Shown here in pieces: positions 37,905 to 45,979 of a DNA stretch of 64,000 nucleotides. This stretch comes from Actinomadura kijaniata NBRC 14229 (lineage in GTDB: Bacteria > Actinomycetota > Actinomycetes > Streptosporangiales > Streptosporangiaceae): NCBI RefSeq assembly GCF_001552175.1, contig NZ_BCQR01000005.1:46079-110078 (forward strand). Direction: 5' to 3'. Position 1 is the stretch's first letter, and every line of letters starts with the position of its first letter. The notes below the pieces were generated by a model, which worked only from the letters and a program-made list of their open reading frames with translations, ran no database searches and was not told the DNA's origin. Position numbers and translations under genes: made by a program.

Positions 37905-38881
37905 CGGTCCTCCCACTGCAGGGTCGCCACCGTGTCCAGCACCCGTTCGACGCCGGGCAGGTGGTGGTGTTCGAGCTTGGGCGGCGGGTAGGGCACGTCG
38001 AACCCGGTGACCCGGCGCACCGGGGCCTCCAGCACGTGGAAGCAGCGTTCGGAGATCCGCGCGGCGATCTCGGAGGCGACGCCGGCGAACCCCTGCGCCT
38101 CGGCCACCACGACCGCCCGCCCGGTCCTGGCGACGCTGGCCATGACCGTGTCGTCGTCGAACGGCACGATGGTCCGCAGGTCCACGACCTCCAGGTCCCA
38201 GCCCTCGGCGACGGCCTCGGCGGCGGCCTCCATCGCCACCGGCACCGCCGGGCCGTAGGCGACCAGCGTCGCGTCCGTGCCGGTCCGGCGCACCTCGGCC
38301 CGCCCGAACGGCGCGGTCCGCGCGGGCAGCGTCACCTCCTCCTTGGCCCAGTACAGCTTCTTCGGCTCCATGAACACGACCGGGTCGGGCGAGGCGATCG
38401 CCTCGCGCAGCAGGCCGTAGGCGTCGGCGACGGTCGCGGGCGTGACCACCGTCAGGCCCGGCGTGTGGGCGTAGTAGCCCTCGGAGGAGTCGCAGTGGTG
38501 CTCCACGCCGCCGATCCCGCCCGCGTAGGGGACGCGGATCACCATGGGCAGCGGCAGCGCGCCCCGGGTGCGGTTGCGCATCTTGGCGACATGGCTGGCG
38601 ATCTGCTCGAACGCCGGGTAGGCGAACGCGTCGAACTGCATCTCCACCACCGGCCGCATGCCGTTCATCGCCATGCCGACCGCCATCCCCACGATGCCGG
38701 ACTCGGCCAGCGGGGTGTCGAAGCAGCGGTCCTCGCCGAACTTGGCGGTCAGCCCGTCGGTGACGCGGAACACGCCGCCGAGCGCGCCGACGTCCTCGCC
38801 GAACACCACCACGCGGTCGTCGTCGGCCAGCGCGTCGGCGAGCGCCGCGTTGATCGCCTGGGCCATCGAGACGGGGGCCAT
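37901..38881 (-). CDS. bkdB: Branched-chain 2-oxoacid dehydrogenase E1 beta
   Basis: A 326-residue E1beta subunit with the transketolase pyrimidine-binding domain (VVVFGEDVGALGGVFRVTDG, DTPLAESGIVGMAVGMAMNG) and the C-terminal domain (VVDLRTIVPFDDDTVMASV). With E1alpha it decarboxylates the 2-oxo acids from valine, leucine and isoleucine, supplying branched acyl-CoA starters for fatty acids and polyketides. It starts 3 bp after the E1alpha stop. Confidence 0.9.
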   Translation of the reverse strand: MAPVSMAQAINAALADALADDDRVVVFGEDVGALGGVFRVTDGLTAKFGEDRCFDTPLAESGIVGMAVGMAMNGMRPVVEMQFDAFAYPAFEQIASHVAKMRNRTRGALPLPMVIRVPYAGGIGGVEHHCDSSEGYYAHTPGLTVVTPATVADAYGLLREAIASPDPVVFMEPKKLYWAKEEVTLPARTAPFGRAEVRRTGTDATLVAYGPAVPVAMEAAAEAVAEGWDLEVVDLRTIVPFDDDTVMASVARTGRAVVVAEAQGFAGVASEIAARISERCFHVLEAPVRRVTGFDVPYPPPKLEHHHLPGVERVLDTVATLQWEDR

Positions 38882-38884
38882 GGG

Positions 38885-39982
38885 TCAGACCTCCTCGGCG
38901 AGTTCGGCGCGCAGCAGGTCGGCCTGCTCGCGCAGCTGGGGGGTGGGGGAGGAGTACACGTGCGCGAACAGCTCGGCCGGGTCCGGCGGGGTCTGCTCGG
39001 GCAGGCGCTCGCGCAGGTCGGCGGCGACGCGTTCGGCCTCGGCGGCGACGGCGCCGACGCGGGCGTCGTCCAGCAGCCCGGCGCCGCGCAGGTGGGCGGT
39101 GATCCGGTCGACGGGGTCGCGGTCGCGCCAGGCGGCGACCTCCTCGTCGGTGCGATACCGGGTGGCGTCGTCGGCGTTGGTGTGCGCGTCCATCCGGTAG
39201 GTGTGCGCCTCGATCAGGGTGGGGCCGCCGCCGGACCGGGCGCGGTCGGCGGCCTGCGCGACGGCCGCGATCACGGCGGCGACGTCGTTGCCGTCCACGC
39301 CGACGCCCGGCATCCCGTACCCGACGGCCTTGTGCGCCAGCGACGGGGCGGCGGTCTGCCGCGCCAGCGGCACCGAGATCGCGTACTGGTTGTTCTGCAC
39401 GAAGAACACCACCGGGGCCCGGAAGACGGCCGCGAAGTTCAGGGCCTCGTGGAAGTCGCCCTCGCTGGTCGCGCCGTCGCCCAGGAACGCCAGCGCCACC
39501 GTGTCCTCGCCCTTGAGGCGCGCCGCGTGCGCGAACCCGACCGCGTGCGGGGCCTGCGTCGCCAGCGGCGTGCACTGCGGCGCGGTGCGGTGGGCGACCG
39601 GGTCGTAGCCGCTGTGCCAGTCGCCGCGCAGCAGCGTCAGCACCTCCACCGGGTCGATGCCCCGCGTGACCAGCGCGACGCTGTCGCGGTAGGTGGGGAA
39701 CAGCCAGTCGGTGGGGCGCAGCGCCAGCACCGCGCCCACCTCGCTGGCCTCCTGCCCGTGCGAGGACGGGTAGACGGCGAGCCGTCCCTGCTTGACCAGG
39801 TTGGTGGCCTGCCGGTCGAACCGGCGTCCCACCACCAGCGCGCGGTACGCGGCCAGCAGCGTCTCGTCGTCGGGCATCGCCAGCCCGCCGCCGCGCGTCT
39901 TCGGGGCGCGGCGGCCGCGCTTGTCGAGGAGCTGGAGCGGTCGGGACGTGGGCAGCAGATCGATACCGGACCTCGTCGTCAC
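38885..39982 (-). CDS. bkdA: Branched-chain 2-oxoacid dehydrogenase E1 alpha
   Basis: A 365-residue thiamine-diphosphate subunit. The ThDP motif runs from LGDGATSEGDFHEA to FVQNNQYAIS, and the phosphorylation-loop region YRMDAHTNADDATRYR is present. I chose GTG 39982, with GGGAG about 8 nt upstream; ATG 40006, eight codons earlier, is an alternative. It is the first gene of the bkd operon, divergent from an Lrp-type regulator. E3 (dihydrolipoamide dehydrogenase) is not in the window and is presumably shared with other complexes. Confidence 0.9.
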   Translation of the reverse strand: MTTRSGIDLLPTSRPLQLLDKRGRRAPKTRGGGLAMPDDETLLAAYRALVVGRRFDRQATNLVKQGRLAVYPSSHGQEASEVGAVLALRPTDWLFPTYRDSVALVTRGIDPVEVLTLLRGDWHSGYDPVAHRTAPQCTPLATQAPHAVGFAHAARLKGEDTVALAFLGDGATSEGDFHEALNFAAVFRAPVVFFVQNNQYAISVPLARQTAAPSLAHKAVGYGMPGVGVDGNDVAAVIAAVAQAADRARSGGGPTLIEAHTYRMDAHTNADDATRYRTDEEVAAWRDRDPVDRITAHLRGAGLLDDARVGAVAAEAERVAADLRERLPEQTPPDPAELFAHVYSSPTPQLREQADLLRAELAEEV

Positions 39983-40081
39983 GGCGTTTCTCCCGTTCGT
40001 GGCCATTTGCCCGATACAGTGCTCCGACCAGGGCCAACCGTCCAGAGCGGACCGGAAAGACAAGACATTTGGAGCGATCCG

Positions 40082-40594
40082 ATGGATTCCGATGAACGAA
40101 CGTCCACTCCGGGCGGCCCGCGCCGCCCGGAACGCAGACCTTCGGCACCGGCGCTGGACGAGATCGACCAGCGGATCGTCGAGGAGCTGTCCCGGGACGC
40201 CCGCGTGTCGGTCCGGGCCCTGGCCGAACGCCTGCACATCTCCCGCGCCAACGCCTACAGCCGCCTGGACCGGCTCCTGGAGGACGGCGTGGTGCGCGGC
40301 TTCACCGTCCGGCTCGACCCGGTCAAGGCCGGGTTCGGCACCTCGGTGTACGTCACCCTCAAGATCGAGCAGAACTCCTGGCGCACCGTGTGCGACCGGC
40401 TGCGCGGCCTGCCCGCCGTGCGGCACTTCGCGCTGCTGGGCGGCGACTTCGACGTGCTCGCGCTGGTCCGCGTCCGGGACGCCGCCGAGCTGCGCGCCCT
40501 GGTCCTGCACGAGTTCCACTCGATCCCCGGCGTGCGCAGCACCCGCACCCTGGTGATCTTCGAGGAGTCCGCCGACGACCTGCTGCTGGGCTGA
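40082..40594 (+). CDS. Lrp/AsnC-family regulator, probable controller of bkd
   Basis: A 170-residue Lrp-type regulator. A disordered N-terminus of about 25 residues precedes the HTH (LDEIDQRIVEELSRDARVSV, then HISRANAYSRLDRLLEDGVV). The RAM effector domain follows, with the GDFDVLALVRV strand. It is divergent from the bkd operon, and Lrp proteins next to bkd genes commonly regulate them in response to branched-chain amino or oxo acids. No clear binding site could be picked out in the short gap. Confidence 0.85.
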   Translation: MDSDERTSTPGGPRRPERRPSAPALDEIDQRIVEELSRDARVSVRALAERLHISRANAYSRLDRLLEDGVVRGFTVRLDPVKAGFGTSVYVTLKIEQNSWRTVCDRLRGLPAVRHFALLGGDFDVLALVRVRDAAELRALVLHEFHSIPGVRSTRTLVIFEESADDLLLG

Positions 40595-40608
40595 CCGGAA
40601 CGTTCCGG
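40595..40608. promoter_or_regulatory. Perfect 14-bp palindrome before the TetR gene
   Basis: CCGGAACGTTCCGG lies directly between the Lrp stop and the TetR start, 17 bp upstream of the latter. Perfect symmetry and position fit an autoregulatory TetR operator. It is GC-rich like its surroundings, so chance is less excluded than for the AT-rich sites. Confidence 0.45.
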
Positions 40609-40625
40609 CTGCGATACTCGATCCC

Positions 40626-41234
40626 GTGTCTTCCAGCGTCTCGGCCCGGCCGCCCGCCAAGCGGGGGCGGCCCGGCCACGATCTCGAATCCGTTCTGGCG
40701 GCGGCCGTCCGGCTGTTCAACGAGCGCGGCTACGAGGCCACCGGCATGGAGGCGCTGGCCCGCAGCCTCGGGATCACCAAGTCGGCGATCTACCACCATG
40801 TCGCCAGCAAGGAGGAGCTGCTGCGGATGGCGACCGACCGCGCGCTGGACGGCCTGTTCGAGGCGGCCGAGCAGGCGCGGGCCCGGGACGGCCGGGCGAT
40901 CGAGCGCCTGGAGTTCCTCACCGAGCGCAGCGTCCACGTGCTGGCCGAGCGGCTGCCGTTCGTGACCCTGCTGCTGCGGGTGCGCGGCAACACCGACGTG
41001 GAGCGGCGGGCGGTGGAGCGGCGCCGGGCGTTCGACCACCTGGTGGCCGAGCTGATGGAGCGCGCGGTGGCGGAGGGCGACCTGCGCCCCGACATCGACC
41101 CGGCGGTCGGGGCGCGGCTGCTGTTCGGCATGGTCAACTCGCTGACCGAGTGGTACCGGCCGGGCGGCGGGATGGACGTCGGCGACCTGGCCGCGCTGGT
41201 GCGCAAGACGGCCTTCGAGGGCCTGCGCGTCTGA
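40626..41234 (+). CDS. TetR-family regulator, PaaR candidate
   Basis: A 202-residue TetR protein. The HTH spans about residues 17-63 (AAAVRLFNERGYEATGMEAL, then TKSAIYHHVASKEELL) and the C-terminal part is helical. Actinobacterial phenylacetate operons are often controlled by a TetR-type PaaR; this is the nearest TetR gene to paaZABCDE, 4.7 kb away, and a PaaR-like box overlaps its stop codon. The link is inference. Start GTG 40626; the ATG of GMEAL is too far inside the HTH. Confidence 0.8.
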   Translation: MSSSVSARPPAKRGRPGHDLESVLAAAVRLFNERGYEATGMEALARSLGITKSAIYHHVASKEELLRMATDRALDGLFEAAEQARARDGRAIERLEFLTERSVHVLAERLPFVTLLLRVRGNTDVERRAVERRRAFDHLVAELMERAVAEGDLRPDIDPAVGARLLFGMVNSLTEWYRPGGGMDVGDLAALVRKTAFEGLRV

Positions 41235-41250
41235 CCGCCCGGCCGGTCAG
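41231..41250. promoter_or_regulatory. Inverted repeat over two convergent stops, also a PaaR-box match
   Basis: CTGACCG and CGGTCAG arms of 7 bp flank CCCGGC. The repeat contains the TGA of the rightward TetR gene and the TGA of the leftward repeat-protein gene. It may be a small bidirectional hairpin. It also fits the inner 20 positions of the PaaR-type pattern seen at 45938-45959 (CT-N-ACCG-NNCGNN-CGGT-N-AG). Confidence 0.4.
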
Positions 41251-43511
41251 CGGCCGTCGGCCAGCGCGGTGACCGCGCGGGTGTGGAAGTCGGTGCCGAC
41301 CAGCTCCTCCCAGCGGCGCGCGTAGAGGGCCAGGTGCCTGCGGCACGCGGCGGCCAGCCGGGCGTGGCTCCAGCCGTCCTCGGACGGGCAGCAGTCGTCG
41401 GCGGGCCAGGTCCAGGGCTCGTCCAGGCCCGCCGCCGCCAGGCGTTCGCCCACCAGGACCGCCCCGGCGTACGCCCGCAGCCGGTCGAACGCGAACTCCT
41501 CGTCGTCGGCCACGTGGTACAGGCCGAGGACCCGCCCGATGATCTGCCGCCCGTGCTCCAGCCTCCCGGTGCGCGCGCAGAACTGCAGGTGCGCCGCCAC
41601 CTCGGGCGCCCCCGTCACCGTCCGGTAGGTGCGTTCGTGCAGCTCGTGGGCCTCGTCCGCGCGACCGGCGCGCAGCAGGGCGAGCAGCAGGCGGCTCCGG
41701 TCGCCCCCGGCCGGGAGCGTCTCCGCCGTCTCCAGCGCCCACCGGTCGCGGCCCAGGTCCAGCCACCACTGGGCGGCGCGCAGGACGTCCCCGGACGTGG
41801 TGCGGCGCTCGGCCGGGGGCAGGGCCAGGAAGCGCTCCCAGGCGGCGCGGGCCGCCTCCGGGTCGCCCGCCCGCGCCCAGGCCCCGGTCCGGAACCACCG
41901 GACGTGCCGCGCGTCGTCGGTGCCGGGACGCTGGTGCCGCTCGGCCGTGTCCAGGAACGCCCGGACCTGCCGCAGGTGCGTGCCGGGCAGCGCCAGGGCC
42001 CGGTCCAGCGCGACCGGGACGGCCCGCCACATCGCCGCGACCCGGTCCGCGCCGAGCAGCGTCGGCCGGGCCTCGTGCAGGCGGAACAGCTCGACCAGGC
42101 AGGAGAACAGGTCCGTGCTCCAGAGCTCCCAGCCGTCGGGCAGCAGGTCGTCCAGCAGCGCGAACCGGGCCTCCACCAGCGCCCGCGTCGCGCCGCCCAC
42201 CAGCGCGTTCTGCAGCACCCGCTGGGTCAGGACGATCCGGGAGGTGCCGGAGTCCGCGGCGCGCGCCAGGTCCAGGGCCCGCAGCAGGCCCGCGTCGTCG
42301 GTGGCGTCCAGGTGCGGGGAGCGCGGCGGGTCGGCGCGGTGCCGGGCGGGCGCGGCGGCGGGCGGCAGCTCCAGCCGGTCGACGACCGGTTCGGCGTGCA
42401 GCAGCGCGTCGATCCGCTCGCCGAGGTGCGGGGTGCCGTTCAGCCCGTCCATGTGCTCGGCGAACCGGGTGGCGTGCCAGCGCAGGTCCTGGCCCAGCTT
42501 GGCGTAGGTGTAGATCGGCAGCGTCTCGCACCCGGGGTCGGCGCAGCCGCACTCCCAGACCCACTCCCGGTCGAGCCCCGCGGCGACCACGCGGCGGCAC
42601 AGCAGCGCCGCCGCGGCCGCCGTCCACATGCCGTCGACGGAGTCGCAGTGGTAGCCGATGCGGGCGAAGTTGCGGTGCAGGACGTCCAGCCCGCGTTCCT
42701 CGTTGCCGGTGCGGGCGCAGAACTCCAGGTGCGCGGCGACCTCCCCGAGCTTCATCCCGGAGCGCGTGTAGGTGCGCTGGTGCACCGCCACCGCCTCCCC
42801 CACCCGGCCGGTGAGCAGGTACGGCATCAGGAGGACGTCCTCGTGCTCCTCGCCGTCGCGGGAGGGGATCAGCCCGGCCAGCACCGGGGCCAGCGCCGCG
42901 ACGGCGCGGTCGGGGTGGCCGAGCCGGGCCCACATGGTGGCGTCGATCGAGGCCAGGCCGTCGGGGAACAGGTGCTCGCGGGGCGCCTCCCGCGTCCTCA
43001 GCCGGGTCCACCGCCGCTCCACCTCGGCGACGTCCCCCCGGCGCGCCGCGAGGTGGAGCCGCGCGTCCTCGAGCGCGTAGCGGGACCCGGGCCGGGTGGG
43101 CGGGCAGTACCGCTCCAGCTCGTCGATCAGCCGCCGGACGCGGTCGGCGGGCTCGGGGAAGATCCGGATGAACACGTCGAGGAGCCGGTAGAACTGCGTC
43201 CACATCGCCGTGACGTAGTCCTCGTCGTAGCGGTGCGGTTCGGCGTGCCACATCAGCAGGCACCGCCGCAGGAGACCGAGCCACTCGCCGGTCACCTCGC
43301 GGGAGCTGTCCTTCCAGCCCCGGAACCCCAGCGAGTAGGTGTAGCCGAGCAGGACCCGGAACAGGCTCTCCGGTTCGCCGAGCGCCTCGGCGTCCGCCAG
43401 CAGCGCCCGCATCTCGGCCATGAACGGCTCCGGGCCGCCCCCGGACTCCTCCGGATCCAGGCGCCACGCCGCGTCCAGGCGGCGCCGCAGGTCATCCCCG
43501 TTGACGATCAT
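41247..43511 (-). CDS. Internally duplicated helical-repeat protein coupled to HSP90
   Basis: A 754-residue protein I do not recognise as a named family. It is rich in predicted helices with TPR-like spacing. The two halves are clearly related: GEVAAHLEFCARTGNEERGLDVLHR (quoted as two joined helices) near residue 260 matches APEVAAHLQFCARTGRLEHG near residue 655. Each is preceded by HQRTYTRSG or HERTYRTVTG and followed by a Cys-containing segment (WECGCADPGCETL and WPADDCCPSEDG). No signal peptide or membrane helix is seen. It starts 14 bp after the HSP90 stop, so the two are co-transcribed. A co-chaperone or client-adaptor role is a reasonable inference, not a demonstrated one. Confidence 0.75.
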   Translation of the reverse strand: MIVNGDDLRRRLDAAWRLDPEESGGGPEPFMAEMRALLADAEALGEPESLFRVLLGYTYSLGFRGWKDSSREVTGEWLGLLRRCLLMWHAEPHRYDEDYVTAMWTQFYRLLDVFIRIFPEPADRVRRLIDELERYCPPTRPGSRYALEDARLHLAARRGDVAEVERRWTRLRTREAPREHLFPDGLASIDATMWARLGHPDRAVAALAPVLAGLIPSRDGEEHEDVLLMPYLLTGRVGEAVAVHQRTYTRSGMKLGEVAAHLEFCARTGNEERGLDVLHRNFARIGYHCDSVDGMWTAAAAALLCRRVVAAGLDREWVWECGCADPGCETLPIYTYAKLGQDLRWHATRFAEHMDGLNGTPHLGERIDALLHAEPVVDRLELPPAAAPARHRADPPRSPHLDATDDAGLLRALDLARAADSGTSRIVLTQRVLQNALVGGATRALVEARFALLDDLLPDGWELWSTDLFSCLVELFRLHEARPTLLGADRVAAMWRAVPVALDRALALPGTHLRQVRAFLDTAERHQRPGTDDARHVRWFRTGAWARAGDPEAARAAWERFLALPPAERRTTSGDVLRAAQWWLDLGRDRWALETAETLPAGGDRSRLLLALLRAGRADEAHELHERTYRTVTGAPEVAAHLQFCARTGRLEHGRQIIGRVLGLYHVADDEEFAFDRLRAYAGAVLVGERLAAAGLDEPWTWPADDCCPSEDGWSHARLAAACRRHLALYARRWEELVGTDFHTRAVTALADGR

Positions 43512-43525
43512 CGTGCCCCCAGTCC

Positions 43526-45298
43526 TCAGCTCTCGGCGCGGATGGCGTGCTCGACCAGGCCGAGGAAGGCGCGGTTCACGCCCGCGACGTCGCCGGGGCG
43601 CAGCGCGCGGTTCCCCGTCAGCAGCGCGTACCCGTACAGCGCCTCGACCGCGAGCTCCACGACCCGGGCGTCGGCGGTGCTGGTCAGGCGGGCGACCATC
43701 GGGTTGCGGTGGTTGAGCACCAGCAGCGGACCGGGTTCGGGCCCCGCCTCGGTCTCGGCGGCGGGCGGCGCGTCGGTGAACTCCGCCCACACGCCCTCGG
43801 CCGCCTCCGCCGCGGCGGCGCGGCGCGGAGGCTCGCCCTCCAGGTACAGCGCCGGGAGCGCGACCGGGGAGAAGGCGCGCAGCACCGGCGCGCAGCCCCG
43901 GTCGGCGAGGGTCCGCCGGGCGATGGCGAGCAGGTCGCGGGCGGCGAACTCCACGGCCGGGCCGACCCGGTCGAACCGGGTGGCGAGCTCGGCCGGGTCG
44001 AGCGCCCGCACGTCCAGGCCCGGGTCCAGGCGCGGCAGCCGGTGCAGGATCTCGGCGTGGTAGGTGTAGCCGCCGTTCACCAGGGCGACGCCCTGCGCGG
44101 CGGCGATCCCCGCCAGCTGCCGGAACTCCTCGGTCCGCGCGGTGTAGCGGATCGCGCGGTGCCGCGCCCGGAACTCGGCGAGCGTGACCGCCCCCTCGCC
44201 GGTGTCGAAGGGGATCCACTCGTCCACCACGCGCAGCATCTCGTCGTCGTGGACGGCCAGCGCCATCACCCCGCGGTGGTGCACGCCGAGGAACGCGCCC
44301 AGCCGCTCGGGCTCGGTCGCGGCCATCCGCACCAGCCAGGACCGCAGCCGCTCGCCCAGCGCCTCCCGCGCGACCACCAGCAGCTCGTCGTGGTAGAGCT
44401 GCTCCCGGCTGGCGGTGGGCCGCAGCTCGTCGGTGTCGAGGACGCAGCGGACGAAGAACGCCCACTCCGGCAGGATCCCGTCGACGCGGTCGCCCAGCAG
44501 CATCCGCTTGAGGTAGACGCGGTGGGTCGCCGGTTCGCTCGGGTTGGTCTCGTGCGGCAGGACGTACGCCACGCCGCGCAGCCCCGCCTCGGGCACCGAC
44601 AGGTCGATCGCGTCGAGCGGGACCGCCCCCAGAAGGCGCGTCCCGTACCCGAGCATCGCCTCCCGCCCGGCCTCCCAGGGCGGGACCCCGTCGGTGAGCC
44701 GCTCGCCGTTCACCCGGACGTCGTAGGGGAGCAGCGCGCCGTAGTGCCGCACCAGCTCCCGCACCGTGGACGGCTCCAGCCAGTGCTCGAAGTCCCGGCG
44801 GGCGCGCAGCGTGACGGTGGTGCCGGGCTCGTCCCGGACGCCCGGCGCGACGGTGTAGTGCCCGTCGGCGTGCCCGCGCCACACGACGGCGGGCGCGTCC
44901 TGCGCGGCGCTGCGCGTCACGACCTCGATCTCGTCGGCGACCAGGAAGCACGACAGCAGCCCGATCCCGAACTGGCCGAGGAAGTCGTGGCGCGCGAACC
45001 CCAGCGCGTCGCGCTTGGCGGAGTTGCCGATGGTGGCGAGGAACTCGTGCACCTGGGGCTCGGTGAGCCCGACGCCCGCGTCCTCGATCCGCAGCCGCCC
45101 GCCCCCCGCCTCGATGCGGACCGGGCCGGGCGGCCCGCCGCGCGCGGTGGTGGCGTCCACGGCGTTCTGGAGCAGTTCGCGCACGTAGACGCGGGGGCTG
45201 CTGTACAGGTGGCGGCTGAGCAGGTCCACGATCCCGCGCAGGTCGACGTCGAAGGTGCGGGCGGCGGGCCGCTCCGGCGGAGGCTGACCGGTCATCAC
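43526..45298 (-). CDS. htpG: HSP90-family chaperone, short divergent HtpG
   Basis: A 590-residue HSP90 homologue, shorter than the usual 620-640. The GHKL ATPase domain is intact: ELLQNAVDA (catalytic Glu and Mg-binding Asn), DAGVGLTEPQ in place of DNGIGM, and GQFGIGLLSCFLVADE. The middle domain keeps the catalytic-loop Arg in TASREQLYHDE. The C-terminal dimerisation domain is diverged (LLVLNHRNPMVARLTSTADA). It heads a two-gene unit with the duplicated repeat protein. Many actinomycetes have only this kind of HtpG; its clients are not known to me. Confidence 0.88.
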   Translation of the reverse strand: MMTGQPPPERPAARTFDVDLRGIVDLLSRHLYSSPRVYVRELLQNAVDATTARGGPPGPVRIEAGGGRLRIEDAGVGLTEPQVHEFLATIGNSAKRDALGFARHDFLGQFGIGLLSCFLVADEIEVVTRSAAQDAPAVVWRGHADGHYTVAPGVRDEPGTTVTLRARRDFEHWLEPSTVRELVRHYGALLPYDVRVNGERLTDGVPPWEAGREAMLGYGTRLLGAVPLDAIDLSVPEAGLRGVAYVLPHETNPSEPATHRVYLKRMLLGDRVDGILPEWAFFVRCVLDTDELRPTASREQLYHDELLVVAREALGERLRSWLVRMAATEPERLGAFLGVHHRGVMALAVHDDEMLRVVDEWIPFDTGEGAVTLAEFRARHRAIRYTARTEEFRQLAGIAAAQGVALVNGGYTYHAEILHRLPRLDPGLDVRALDPAELATRFDRVGPAVEFAARDLLAIARRTLADRGCAPVLRAFSPVALPALYLEGEPPRRAAAAEAAEGVWAEFTDAPPAAETEAGPEPGPLLVLNHRNPMVARLTSTADARVVELAVEALYGYALLTGNRALRPGDVAGVNRAFLGLVEHAIRAES

Positions 45299-45337
45299 CC
45301 CACTGAGATGGCCGGGGCGGGCTCCGGGTTCCGGTGA

Positions 45338-45736
45338 CTAGGCTTCCGGTCGCGGAGGGAACTCCCGGCTGCGTCCCCGGAACTCCGCGACCACCTCGCC
45401 GTCCCGGCGCACGGTCACGTCGTAGATCCCGCTGCGCCCGTAGCGCGTGCGCTCCTCGGCGACCGCCACGAGGAGGTCGCCGAGCCGGACCGGGCGCACG
45501 AACGTGATGTCGGCCCCGGCCGCGACGGTGACCGGCCCGTGGCTGTTGCAGGCCAGCGCGAACGCGGTGTCGGCCAGCAGGAACACGTAGCCGCCGTGCG
45601 CGATGCCGTGGCCGTTGACCATGGCCTCGGTGACCCGCATGGCCGCCTCGGCCCGCCCGCCCTCGGCGGAGCGCAGCTCGATGCCGAGCGCCCGCGAGGC
45701 GAGGTCGGCGTCGAACATCTCGTGTGCCTGGTTCAT
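45338..45736 (-). CDS. paaI: PaaI-type acyl-CoA thioesterase
   Basis: A 132-residue hot-dog thioesterase. VNGHGIAHGGYVFLLADTAF carries the PaaI motif (HGG and the catalytic Asp), and FVRPVRLGDLLVAVAEE follows. PaaI releases CoA from blocked phenylacetate intermediates. It is divergent from the paaZABCDE operon across 243 bp, so both may respond to the PaaR-like operator there. It starts with ATG 45736 and stops 39 bp before the HSP90 start on the same strand. Confidence 0.85.
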   Translation of the reverse strand: MNQAHEMFDADLASRALGIELRSAEGGRAEAAMRVTEAMVNGHGIAHGGYVFLLADTAFALACNSHGPVTVAAGADITFVRPVRLGDLLVAVAEERTRYGRSGIYDVTVRRDGEVVAEFRGRSREFPPRPEA

Positions 45737-45932
45737 GGACGCCGGAGTGTAGCCGGGGCCGGGAGGGGCGGCTGAACGGCCGTGTCACGGGGCCTGGGAC
45801 GAGAACCCGGTGGCTCCGGAAAGCAAGAGTTCCGTCACTGTTCGCAGTGAAGGCAGGTCGGGGAGGGGCTACTGGAAGGGTAGGGGGAAGGATCAAGTGA
45901 TCGGGGCTGTTCCCGGCGGGCGTCCCGGTCTA

Positions 45933-45964
45933 GAATTACTTACCGAACGTACGGTCAGTAATTC
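45933..45964. promoter_or_regulatory. PaaR-like operator of the phenylacetate operon
   Basis: A 32-bp inverted repeat with 13-bp arms (GAATTACTTACCG and CGGTCAGTAATTC, one mismatch) around AACGTA. Its inner 22 bp fit in full the PaaR consensus I recall from corynebacteria: ACTNACCG and CGGTNAGT around NNCGNN. TAGAAT at 45931-45936 overlaps its left edge and could be the -10 box of paaZ, so binding would block transcription. GGGAGGA before the paaZ ATG follows directly. Confidence 0.75.
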
Positions 45965-45979
45965 TGGGAGGACGGGCCA

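Noticed and set aside
36579..40148. A leftward 1,189-codon frame suggesting an E1-E2 fusion
   Set aside because: Only its last 441 codons (from ATG 37904) match E2. The rest is an Arg/Ala-rich shadow of E1alpha and E1beta, which are intact in another frame.
41247..45896. A leftward open frame of about 1,549 codons that could be read as one giant protein
   Set aside because: It is the repeat-protein frame left open upstream by high GC. Its first two thirds overlap HSP90 and the thioesterase in another frame, give Arg-rich nonsense, and the real ATG at 43511 starts the conserved part.
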